This document shows, one piece after another, positions 34,478 to 42,730 of a DNA stretch of 64,000 nt (positions are counted from its first letter, which is position 1; every line of letters starts with the position of its first letter). A program made the translations under genes and the position numbers. This stretch comes from CAKZNE01 sp040222435 (lineage in GTDB: Bacteria > Bacteroidota > Bacteroidia > Flavobacteriales > Schleiferiaceae). A model generated the notes under the pieces. The model was not told the origin of the DNA and did no database searches. It saw only the letters and a list, made by a program, of their open reading frames with translations. The DNA lies in the NCBI GenBank assembly GCA_965212245.1, contig OZ243107.1, positions 3,286,001-3,350,000 of the forward strand, written 5' to 3'.

Positions 34478-37447
34478 TTATATGATCAAGGTATCGATAG
34501 TCTGGGGTATCATCAGTTTCACTTTTAAACCATGTTTACCGCTGTTGAAAGGAACTATTTCAACCAACTCCACATCTTTAAGCTTACCGTACAGGAGTTT
34601 GAATCTCTTTTGAATGCCTTGAATTCTTTTTGAAGCCGTAAAGACATGTCGCTCCTTATTATACCCGGGACTTAAAAGATCAATACTGATATACCCGGAA
34701 AAGGAAGTAACACTTATACGGATCAGATCCAGACCATTTGGAGTAGCGGAGCGGCCAGCCAGTAAAAGTTCCACAAAAGGCTGCAGGATCAAACCAGGAA
34801 TGAGTACTTCAGAAGTGGAAACAGAGGGATCTGTTTCAATAAGTACGTTTAAACGGTCACCAAAACGCATTTTTTCCAGTTCCAGGTAAAGTTGTAAGCA
34901 CTCGATTTCCTTTTGCAGGGGGACTCTCTTTTCGTGAGACATCTCAATATTCAGCCGTATCAAACGACCAAAAAGGGCCAAGTATTCAGTGGCTTCATCA
35001 GCTTTAAACACACCAATCATATACTGAATGGAGTTTAAAGCATTAAAAATAAAATGCGGATTCATTTGTGCTTGCAGGGCTTCGGTTTGCAGGGAGGATA
35101 TTTCTTTTTGGAATCGAAGCTTTACCTTTTGTGATTTATGCCAAGCCAGCAAAGCCAATAGAACCATGCCTATAACAGCCAAAACAACACTATGCTTTAC
35201 TAAAGCCATCTGTGTCCAATGGGGTTGGATCTCAAATTCCCACAGAGCCGGTTTTACGCTTTTAAGACCGTCTGTGGTCAGGGCTTTTATCTCAAAACGA
35301 TAAGAGCCCGGTTCCAGGTTGTGAAAACTGACGGAATGCTCTGATGTAACCTTCCATTTATTGGATTGTCCCTTTAAGCGATAATAGTAGTTTACCGCTT
35401 CAGGATTCCGGAACAAGAGACCGGAAAAGTAAAAAACCAAGTCATTTTGATTATACTCTAAACGGGCTTTTTTATAAGCAGATAACTCCTTGCCATCTAC
35501 CGTTATTTTACTTACCGTCATTTTGGGAATAGTCGCGCTTCGTTCATATAAACCGGGCTTAAAAACGGAGGTCCCTTGGTTGGTACCCACTATAAGTCTT
35601 TTTTTAAAAAAGCAAAGTGTATTCACTTCATTGGACACCAGGCCTGTACTGCTTGTAAGTATTTCAAGGGTATATGAAAAGGGTATATAGGAATGAATTT
35701 GAATGCGGCAAACCCCTTTATTACTGGAAACCCAAAGAGTGTGGTCTTCATGCACTATAATTCGTTTTACCACACTGTTTTCGAGTTCCCTGATCTTGAA
35801 GTATTCCTGCTCTTCGCTGTGATACCCAAACAGGCCGTATCCATCAGAACCTACCCATAATACTCCATTATTATTGCCCTGCAGGTCTAAAACGGATACT
35901 TTCATCAATGAATCCTCAGAAAAAGGAAAGTGATCCTGGTAATCAGGAGTAATACATCCTATACCATTGGTACGACCATACCATAGTAAAGTATCAGTGG
36001 TGTAACAGGCGTAGGATCTTTTTGCCGATAATTTAGTAAAGGTGGGTGGAGACATAGAGAAGTCCATTACGGCTATGCCATTTCCTGCAGATATAGTTAA
36101 CTTTTGAGAGGTGGTGTCAAAATGGCCGTTCTTACCAAACATTCCTATGGACCCACGGGGCGCAGAAGAATAAGTCTGATAAAGCTCCTTTTCTTCTATA
36201 CTGAAAATTGTAGCCTTCTCTTCCCATTCCCTTACATGGGCAAGTTCCGTTAGGGGGAGGTAAAGCAGTGTTTTTTCAGTAGCGAGAATGATCCGGTTCG
36301 CTTCCTTATGCCAATACATTGCTCTTACGGTACCATCCCAGGAACCTGTGACACACTTCAGAGAGCCCGCCTGATCCATCCGTAATACCCCCCGGTAGGT
36401 TCCTATCAGTAATTCTTTTCCCAGGTTCAGAAAACAAAGAGCTTTAAAGGACTCGCCAGAAGAATCAGCTCTATAATTGATCATTTTGGTTTTTAAGGCT
36501 ATGGCTGGCAAAAAAAGCAGCCCTGTACCTCTTCCACACATCCATAAGTTATCCTCCCGGTCCTGGTAGGCAAACTCAAAGTACTTTTCAAGCTTGAAAG
36601 CGAAAGTGCTGTCTACCGAAAGATCATCTCTAAGTGCGAATCGCCCTTTATTGGTCCACAACCAATGGTGACCTATATTTTGGGAATGGCCAATAACATT
36701 TTTGATGCGATGCCCTTCCCCTAAAAGGGTGTCTAAAGAAACAAGGCTCATATTTCCTGTATGGGATTCAAAAACGATGATACGATCGCTTAAAAAGATC
36801 AGCCACCTTGTTTTATCCAATGTTCTTGTAATCTTTAGTATCTTCTCAGAACCCACAGGTAAAGCCCAGCTATGTTCTTCCCTCGTGGTACGCAGTATTA
36901 TTTTCTCTGAGGTCAGAAACCATTGACCGTCCTCGTCTTCTGCTAAAAAACCAGCCATATCTGTAGATTCATCCGGGTATTTTATTAAATCTATAGTATC
37001 ATTGGTATCCAGCCGTACAATGCCTCTGTTAAAAGAAAACCATAGCGTGCCATCTGCGGTCTCTGTAATACGATGTACTCCAGGAGCATCCAAAGAAGCC
37101 GGCAACAGGATATGGTGGATTTTATCTCTTTGAAAATAACTGAGGTAAGGGCTGAAGCTTCTGATCCAGATTCGGTTTTGAGAATCTTCAAAAAGACCCC
37201 ACACGTCATTGACTTTTAACCCGTCTTTTATGGAGTAATTCTTGAAGCTGTAGCCATCAAAACGGCTCAAACCAGATTCTGTAGCCAACCATATATACCC
37301 CTCTGAATCTTGCAGACATTCATAAATAGAACTGGACGGTAGTCCATCGTTTACTGTATACTCAAAAACCGGGAGACTTTGTGAACCAGCAAGAAAAGAA
37401 AAATGACAGTAAAGTATTGTCAGGAGGTATGATACCTGGCATCGCAT
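34478..37447 (-). CDS. Propeller-type LytS-like sensor kinase with degenerate ATP-binding domain
   Basis: 989 residues from ATG 37447, which opens a signal peptide (VSYLLTILYCHFSFLAGSQS); the longer frame to 37474 is less likely. A periplasmic two-component-regulator propeller (YECLQDSEGYIWLATESGLS and many similar repeats) leads to a Y_Y_Y domain (YYYRLKGQSNKWKV), one transmembrane helix and the His_kinase (LytS) box AQMNPHFIFNALNSIQYM near residue 795. The HATPase_c part looks damaged: where family members have the N box (LLQPFVENAIKHG type) this has LILQPFVELLLAGRS, and the glycine-rich ATP lid is replaced by TASKRIQGIQKRFKLLYG. It may be a pseudokinase that signals to the LytTR regulator at 37453 by another route. 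Confidence 0.85.
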   Translation of the reverse strand: MRCQVSYLLTILYCHFSFLAGSQSLPVFEYTVNDGLPSSSIYECLQDSEGYIWLATESGLSRFDGYSFKNYSIKDGLKVNDVWGLFEDSQNRIWIRSFSPYLSYFQRDKIHHILLPASLDAPGVHRITETADGTLWFSFNRGIVRLDTNDTIDLIKYPDESTDMAGFLAEDEDGQWFLTSEKIILRTTREEHSWALPVGSEKILKITRTLDKTRWLIFLSDRIIVFESHTGNMSLVSLDTLLGEGHRIKNVIGHSQNIGHHWLWTNKGRFALRDDLSVDSTFAFKLEKYFEFAYQDREDNLWMCGRGTGLLFLPAIALKTKMINYRADSSGESFKALCFLNLGKELLIGTYRGVLRMDQAGSLKCVTGSWDGTVRAMYWHKEANRIILATEKTLLYLPLTELAHVREWEEKATIFSIEEKELYQTYSSAPRGSIGMFGKNGHFDTTSQKLTISAGNGIAVMDFSMSPPTFTKLSAKRSYACYTTDTLLWYGRTNGIGCITPDYQDHFPFSEDSLMKVSVLDLQGNNNGVLWVGSDGYGLFGYHSEEQEYFKIRELENSVVKRIIVHEDHTLWVSSNKGVCRIQIHSYIPFSYTLEILTSSTGLVSNEVNTLCFFKKRLIVGTNQGTSVFKPGLYERSATIPKMTVSKITVDGKELSAYKKARLEYNQNDLVFYFSGLLFRNPEAVNYYYRLKGQSNKWKVTSEHSVSFHNLEPGSYRFEIKALTTDGLKSVKPALWEFEIQPHWTQMALVKHSVVLAVIGMVLLALLAWHKSQKVKLRFQKEISSLQTEALQAQMNPHFIFNALNSIQYMIGVFKADEATEYLALFGRLIRLNIEMSHEKRVPLQKEIECLQLYLELEKMRFGDRLNVLIETDPSVSTSEVLIPGLILQPFVELLLAGRSATPNGLDLIRISVTSFSGYISIDLLSPGYNKERHVFTASKRIQGIQKRFKLLYGKLKDVELVEIVPFNSGKHGLKVKLMIPQTIDTLII

Positions 37448-37452
37448 TTCAG

Positions 37453-38220
37453 TTAAATAGAAATAGTGTGCCACTTTACCAACTTCTGAAATAAAGGCAA
37501 TTGTCTCCTTGACACAGGGATTTCAACCTGATTTTTCATCCAAACCGTGCCTCCATTGGCTTTTGAGAACCCTTCTATATGCCGGAAATTTATAATGTAG
37601 GATTTATGTAACCTGAAGAAATAGTCATCGGGTAATGACTGCTCAAAACTCTTTATCGACTTAGAAACCAGAAGAGTCGTATCATTTTCTAAATGCAGGG
37701 TGGTATACATATTGTCGGCTTCCAGGTACACAATATCCTTTTTACAGATCAAGGACACGCCCTTGCTATGGGATACTGCTATTTTACGGGACTCTTCCAC
37801 GCCTAAAGAGTTCCACTGCCTCTTTTTCAGCCTTATCTTCCAGGCCCGCTGAACGGCAGTGGTCAGCTCCACAGCCCGGATGGGTTTGAGAATATAATCA
37901 AGGGCTCCCGATTTTACCGCCCGTATGCCATAATCCGGATAAGCAGTTACAATCACTACTTCGAAGGGGTAATCCGTATAATTTTGTAAAAGATCAAACC
38001 CACACCCGCCCGGCATTTGCACGTCTAAAAAAATCACCTCAGGACGAATAGCTTCAATTGCGCTTTGAGCTTCATTGATATCACAGGCAAAACCTGAAAC
38101 CTGGATTTGAGGGCAATGCTTTTGCAGGAGAAGTGAGAGGTTCATCCGGCTATACTCTTCATCATCTACGATCAGAGCAGTAAGAGTATATTTTTCAGAG
38201 TAACGGTTTTGCATTTTCAT
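37453..38220 (-). CDS. LytTR-type response regulator
   Basis: 255 residues. Receiver domain with VDDEE, phospho-acceptor in EVIFLDVQMPGGCGF, Thr in VIVTAYPDYG and Lys in DYILKPIRAVE; LytTR domain with KDIVYLEADNMYTTLHLE and FFRLHKSYIINFRHIEGF. It precedes the propeller kinase by a few bases in the same operon, so the two are cognate. It is the first gene of the transcript, with a 163-base gap upstream to the secreted-protein operon. Confidence 0.92.
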   Translation of the reverse strand: MKMQNRYSEKYTLTALIVDDEEYSRMNLSLLLQKHCPQIQVSGFACDINEAQSAIEAIRPEVIFLDVQMPGGCGFDLLQNYTDYPFEVVIVTAYPDYGIRAVKSGALDYILKPIRAVELTTAVQRAWKIRLKKRQWNSLGVEESRKIAVSHSKGVSLICKKDIVYLEADNMYTTLHLENDTTLLVSKSIKSFEQSLPDDYFFRLHKSYIINFRHIEGFSKANGGTVWMKNQVEIPVSRRQLPLFQKLVKWHTISI

Positions 38221-38383
38221 GACGGAGATATATCTAAGCTTTGTACTAAATTTAGCGGAATAAAGCTGCTAAAACAAGTGCACTCTATTCTAAGCGTGAA
38301 AGGATATATCTGGAAAACAAAGGTCCGGCAAACCCTGTTACTGATTTTCCGGACCTTATAACATAAAATACTTTACGAAAAAT

Positions 38384-38953
38384 TTAATGCAATACTTGAA
38401 TTTTAGCACTCATATGACCTTTTTCGTTTTTAAAACGTAAAAAATAATACCCCTTTTGAAGACTATTTGTATTGAGATAGTATAGCCCATCTTCTTGAGT
38501 ATAAGATCCGGTTGGAAGGTCTACATATTGGCCGCTTAGCGTAAATAGTTCAGGTGCATTGCTCTGTTTACCATAACCGTTGAGATCAATACGCGTAAAC
38601 GCTCCTGCCGGGTTAGGAAACACATTTAAGTATGAGACTTGCGGACCCTGACTTTCTTCAATAACCCAGTTTTTACCCTTATCCAAACTGGTTTTACGCA
38701 AATAGTCCGGATAAATAAAGGTAACCTGACCAAAGGAACTTGTTGTCCATGACTTTCCATTGTCCAGGCTGGTTTTTTTTATACCAAAGGGATAATGGAA
38801 AATAACTTTTTTCTGCTTTTTTACCGTCCAGGTTTTCCCATTGTCTGAACTGATTTTAGTCAGGCCATAGGGGTAGTCTATTCTTACATCCTGGGCGTAT
38901 AAGGCAGTGGAAGAACAAAAACCGAAGCTGAGTAATAATAAAATATACTTCAT
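38384..38953 (-). CDS. Small Asp-box-repeat protein with T9SS sorting domain
   Basis: 189 residues. After a signal peptide (ILLLLSFGFCSSTALYAQ) there are three tandem repeats of about 27-28 residues: IDYPYGLTKISSDNGKTWTV, FHYPFGIKKTSLDNGKSWTT and FIYPDYLRKTSLDKGKNWVI. Each contains an Asp-box-like SxDxGKxW. The C-terminal part from FPNPAGAFTRIDLNG is a T9SS type A sorting domain (KGYYFLRFKNEKG). Second gene of an operon with 38966 (12-base gap). I know no characterised relative; binding rather than catalysis is likely. Confidence 0.75.
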   Translation of the reverse strand: MKYILLLLSFGFCSSTALYAQDVRIDYPYGLTKISSDNGKTWTVKKQKKVIFHYPFGIKKTSLDNGKSWTTSSFGQVTFIYPDYLRKTSLDKGKNWVIEESQGPQVSYLNVFPNPAGAFTRIDLNGYGKQSNAPELFTLSGQYVDLPTGSYTQEDGLYYLNTNSLQKGYYFLRFKNEKGHMSAKIQVLH

Positions 38954-38965
38954 AACTTCTTTTAT

Positions 38966-39679
38966 TTATCGATTATATATTGATCCACAAACCGGAATAC
39001 ATTCAAAAATAGTTCCTATGCTCCATGGATCGTTCTGACCGTTGCAATCGGGGAATTCAGGCGGCAGGTAACCGGTGTTAGTAATATTCAGGGTGCTGTC
39101 CTGTCCCATACAAACCGTAAACCGCTCCAGGCAGCAATCCGAGGTGGTGCATGGCCATATAATATCAATATAGTTCGGTCCGCTGGTATAAGGACCGGAT
39201 TGAGGTTGTTCCCCTACACCTAATACTATGTCGCCTCTCCAGCACGAACCTTTGAGGACTCTCCAATGCGTTTCACAGCCTCCCGGATTAGTTGGAGGAA
39301 ATGCAGCCGGGTTGGCAATAATAAGCTGCTCACTTACTAAGCGAATAAACTCATTCATTCCACCTACGCTATTGATACAGTTGTAAAAATCGGTGCTGGA
39401 CGTTCCGCCTGCTGGGGTAATCTCATCTCCGATATAGTAATCGTACCAAATGTTACATGCATTTCTGTAGCCATATTCTACATTAAAGAAATGACCCGGG
39501 CATATTTCCAATACAATGGAAAAAGGTCCTATAAATTTTTCGTTGGGACAGTCCGGCAAACAGGCATCTTGCATAAATTGTGCATTAGCTGAAAATGAGA
39601 ACATGCTAAAAATGCAGATAACTGAAACAATCCTTGCTTTTAACGCCAGGTTAATCCATAGTTTGTTCATTTGTTTCAT
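38966..39679 (-). CDS. Secreted cysteine-rich protein, unknown function
   Basis: 237 residues; the signal peptide is IVSVICIFSMFSFSANA, and the start may instead be the Met at residue 4. The mature protein begins QFMQDACLPDCPNEKFIGPF and has about fifteen cysteines (YNCINSVGG, CETHWRVLKGSCWRGD, CTTSDCCLERFTVC). No family recognised. First gene of a two-gene operon with the T9SS protein at 38384. Its leader carries the conserved 33-nt element at 39701-39733 that also precedes the genes at 48603 and 53913. Confidence 0.7.
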   Translation of the reverse strand: MKQMNKLWINLALKARIVSVICIFSMFSFSANAQFMQDACLPDCPNEKFIGPFSIVLEICPGHFFNVEYGYRNACNIWYDYYIGDEITPAGGTSSTDFYNCINSVGGMNEFIRLVSEQLIIANPAAFPPTNPGGCETHWRVLKGSCWRGDIVLGVGEQPQSGPYTSGPNYIDIIWPCTTSDCCLERFTVCMGQDSTLNITNTGYLPPEFPDCNGQNDPWSIGTIFECIPVCGSIYNR

Positions 39680-39700
39680 GAGATATTGAGTTTTAAAATA

Positions 39701-39733
39701 CCTACTCTGTTATGGCTTTTCGGTATCCGCCAT
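39701..39733 (-). promoter_or_regulatory. Leader element, copy A (stem-loop plus ACAGAGTAGG)
   Basis: On the minus strand ATGGC, a 12-base loop GGATACCGAAAA, GCCAT, then AACAGAGTAGG; 21 bases separate it from the ATG of the secreted protein at 39679. The same architecture occurs at 48625-48659 and 53861-53893 with a different stem that still pairs. The rest of the 39680-40026 gap is AT-rich with nothing further seen. Confidence 0.6.
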
Positions 39734-40026
39734 TACCCCTAAACTATTAAGATTAACGCTTGATTTTTAGAATTTTTGAATACGGTAGAGTACTATTTGA
39801 TAAAGGCTGGTTCTTATTTAGAAAGTGGTTTATAATACTTTTTCTTATAAGTATTTACTCTAAACAACTTAAAACCTGTGTATTGAAAAACACCTGGAAA
39901 TATTAGAATATATCCGTAGAAGTTAGGTGGAAAGCTTATCCGCACCCGGTACCGTTTGATCTTTAAGTAAATTTTCTCATTGTCTTAAAAGTTCCGACTG
40001 CTTAAGAAATGAGCGTGCTAAGTATT

Positions 40027-41505
40027 TTATTCAGGTATGAGAATTCGCACCAGCATCTCCCCCTGCCGGCTGAGCTCAATACTCTTAAAATAGGATTTAC
40101 TTTCTAAAGTAGCCTCCTTTGCCTTAAACACCATTACCTGCCATACATTTTCCTGACGGGGATGCTCTTTAATAAATTGAACTACATATATCTGTTGGTT
40201 CACCTGTATACCATAACAGTTGGGCAAACCGTCAATGACCACCCTATGTTGCAGTTGCTTTTGAGTACCGGCCAGGTAATTTAAAACAGAATCGCTGCCG
40301 GTGGCCCTTCGTCCTCTTCTGTCCAATTGAATCTGATATCCGGTATAATCCGGATGATAAATTATTTTAGGGAGCAGTAATGATATTACGTTACCCGGCC
40401 ACTTAAAAGAACCTATGTAGCCCGGAATTATCTGAAAACTGCTGAATGAAACAGTAACGTACACAAAAACATAGCTGTATTGGCTAAGTATATACCAGCC
40501 GAAATTGCGGGTAGCTTCCTGGCCAAAAAGAATGTTGTAACCTACCATTGATACTATAAGTACAATCAGCAGCAAACTCACCAGGCGATACATAAAAAGG
40601 TGTGAACGCAGCTTCAATACAGGATTATAAAAGCCTGAAATATTGATAAGGTTGTTCTTCATCATTACCCAAAAGTGGAGATTAAGCAGGAAGAACAACA
40701 GGGTTATCAATTGCAATTTCAGGTCATAACGAATCAGCCAGAAATCATAAAAACCATGCCCCAGGGAAGCGAGCATTAGAAGAACCAGAAAGGTACCTAA
40801 GTTGAAACGGTGACCACGATATTCCCACCACATCCAACCGTAGGCTATTATAGATGAGAAAAACATATGTGCTACACTGCTGTATAAAGCACGGGTATAA
40901 ACTGCTGTAAGATCCGAACGGTAGAGATACATTACATTCTCAATAAAGGCAAAGCCGAGAGCACTTATAGACGCATAAAGTATAAAATCGAAAGGTTCAT
41001 CCAGTTGTCGGCTAAAGCGCCACATAATAAACCAGGGAATGAATTTGGCAATTTCCTCTACCGTACCGATCCCAAAGATGCAATACAGAAAGTCATTCCA
41101 TCCGTTTCCGTTCAGGTTAAAACCCAGCATATTCACTATTCCGGATACCGGGAAAACCAAAAATGTAAAGATGCAGCCCAATACAAAAACAAGGATCAGG
41201 TAGCGCTTTTTCTCTCTCTCATAGAGATCAAGCCAGGTGAGATAGAGTATCCAGAAAAAGGAAATTAGCCCGGCCACCCCTACCGAAAAAAAGCGCTTTA
41301 CACTTTCTGATGACCATCCAGGCCCCGTTATTTCTGTAAAACTGACTTTTATAGTCAAAAAGATAAGTACCGGAATACTAAGGATTACCCAGAACTTTTC
41401 ACTGGCTACACGGCCGGCTTTTAGTTCCCGGAAAAAATCACGTCCACCAAAGTATAGCAACACTAAAAGTGCGGGTACAAAAAGAATCAGGGCTATGGTT
41501 TCCAT
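40027..41505 (-). CDS. PrsW-family intramembrane metalloprotease
   Basis: 492 residues, about ten transmembrane helices in two groups. The PrsW core is visible: IGTVEEIAKFIPWFIMWR (Glu-Glu-x-x-Lys), LGFAFIENVMYLYRS and the distal histidine helix SVAHMFFSSIIAYGWMWWEY. PrsW in Bacillus starts cleavage of an anti-sigma factor; family members in other phyla vary. The C-terminal 190 residues include more helices and a soluble tail (YHPDYTGYQIQLDRRGRRA) that standard PrsW lacks. Single gene. Substrate unknown. Confidence 0.85.
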   Translation of the reverse strand: METIALILFVPALLVLLYFGGRDFFRELKAGRVASEKFWVILSIPVLIFLTIKVSFTEITGPGWSSESVKRFFSVGVAGLISFFWILYLTWLDLYEREKKRYLILVFVLGCIFTFLVFPVSGIVNMLGFNLNGNGWNDFLYCIFGIGTVEEIAKFIPWFIMWRFSRQLDEPFDFILYASISALGFAFIENVMYLYRSDLTAVYTRALYSSVAHMFFSSIIAYGWMWWEYRGHRFNLGTFLVLLMLASLGHGFYDFWLIRYDLKLQLITLLFFLLNLHFWVMMKNNLINISGFYNPVLKLRSHLFMYRLVSLLLIVLIVSMVGYNILFGQEATRNFGWYILSQYSYVFVYVTVSFSSFQIIPGYIGSFKWPGNVISLLLPKIIYHPDYTGYQIQLDRRGRRATGSDSVLNYLAGTQKQLQHRVVIDGLPNCYGIQVNQQIYVVQFIKEHPRQENVWQVMVFKAKEATLESKSYFKSIELSRQGEMLVRILIPE

Positions 41506-41587
41506 TTTTCCAAAAATGGGGATAATTATGCAAATCCTTCGGTAAATTTAAAACCTGCTTCAGCAGATTTTAAATTTTAGTCGCTAT

Positions 41588-41803
41588 TCAGAGTTTCAAG
41601 CCCGATACTTTGATCCATTGCGCCAACACCTTCGTCTGAACACGATTCAGGTTAAACACAAGGGAATCTAATTGACTTAAAAGTTGATCAAGTATACCAT
41701 CATTAAAGCAATCAGGGGTGAGAGTAACCAATGCCTTACCATCGTGGATCACTTTAAGCAGTTGGTCCTGATTGACAATATTCGGTAAGGGTAATGGCTG
41801 CAT
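41588..41803 (-). CDS. Small hypothetical protein
   Basis: 71 residues, MQPLPLPNIVNQDQLLKVIH and then LLSQLDSLVFNLNRVQTKVL. The start is the second of two overlapping ATGs in CTATGAATGCAG. It is helix-rich and has no signal peptide. It could be a real small protein or a chance frame; the amino-acid composition is reasonable but no family is recognised. Confidence 0.4.
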   Translation of the reverse strand: MQPLPLPNIVNQDQLLKVIHDGKALVTLTPDCFNDGILDQLLSQLDSLVFNLNRVQTKVLAQWIKVSGLKL

Positions 41804-41898
41804 TCATAGGTTAAGATTTAGCAGGCTTCTAAATAAGGGATTTAACCCATTATTTACAAATGCTTTGAGTACAAGTATGCCAGGAAGAATATCGATTA

Positions 41899-41934
41899 AC
41901 AACCATTTTGGATAATATTACCCAAAATGGTTGT
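41899..41934. promoter_or_regulatory. 13-bp perfect inverted repeat upstream of the nuclease-like gene
   Basis: ACAACCATTTTGG (41899-41911) and CCAAAATGGTTGT (41922-41934) separated by ATAATATTAC. It ends 48 bases before the ATG at 41983. The size and symmetry fit an operator for a dimeric regulator. No U-tract follows, so a terminator is less likely. Confidence 0.55.
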
Positions 41935-41982
41935 CTGAAATGGTGTTAAGGTGGGTTCCTCAAAAGACACGATCTTCCTCTT

Positions 41983-42714
41983 ATGAAAGCTACATGGCGC
42001 TTTATAAGTTGGAATATTATCCCTGTTAAACTCAAAGGTAACAGGATTCCACTTTTTATTGATGACGAGCAAACCAATTATGATAGTATTTCAAAATTTA
42101 CTGAGAAACAAGCTGTTGATTTTATTAAACATAATTTTCACTGTAAACAGTTATTTTCAGAGCATCTTTTTGAAAACAGGCCAATTGGCCTAATGACCGA
42201 GGTAACCGAACCTTTTACTAATTCATCAGCGACTAAACCAGGAGACATTGATTTTATAATTTATAACGAACATACTCTTAGTGATGCAGTTGCATGTCAG
42301 GTTAAAACTGTTACAGCAGAATCTCTGATAAATGAATCTTCCACTACGAACCGAGCTAATAAACTCAAAAAGGGTGTAGTTCAGGCAAATGGTACCATCA
42401 GGTTTGGTTTTTCACGGGTTTATTTAGTTATCATAATTTTAGATGATTGCCGACTAGACAGTGAAAAGAATAAGTTTTTAAAGAACACCAAAGTAAAAGC
42501 CATAGAATCATTTCTTGAATCTAGAGCCTTTTCCAGTTTAAACGACTCAGTTGGCGTTATTTTATTCAGGATTTCACAATTCGCTAATCGGCCAATAAGT
42601 ATGTGCGGGAAAGCCCAATTTCTTATTTATCGTGTATGTCACCAAGGGTCTCAATCCCAAACCTGCACTGAAAAACTTTTAGTACTGCATAATCAAACTA
42701 GCGCAGGGTTATGA
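41983..42714 (+). CDS. Putative PD-(D/E)XK nuclease-like protein
   Basis: 243 residues, AT-rich relative to its neighbours. A possible nuclease core is GDIDFIIYNEHTLSDAVACQ followed by VKTV, i.e. Asp, then about 14 residues on QxK, as in D-x(n)-(E/Q)-x-K restriction-like folds. Upstream residues EVTEPF could add the acidic helix residue. The remainder is not recognised. It stands alone behind a perfect inverted repeat and has no methyltransferase beside it. It is most likely a transferred accessory gene; a restriction or DNA-repair role is only inference. Confidence 0.5.
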   Translation: MKATWRFISWNIIPVKLKGNRIPLFIDDEQTNYDSISKFTEKQAVDFIKHNFHCKQLFSEHLFENRPIGLMTEVTEPFTNSSATKPGDIDFIIYNEHTLSDAVACQVKTVTAESLINESSTTNRANKLKKGVVQANGTIRFGFSRVYLVIIILDDCRLDSEKNKFLKNTKVKAIESFLESRAFSSLNDSVGVILFRISQFANRPISMCGKAQFLIYRVCHQGSQSQTCTEKLLVLHNQTSAGL

Positions 42715-42730
42715 ATCCTGCGCTCCTATT

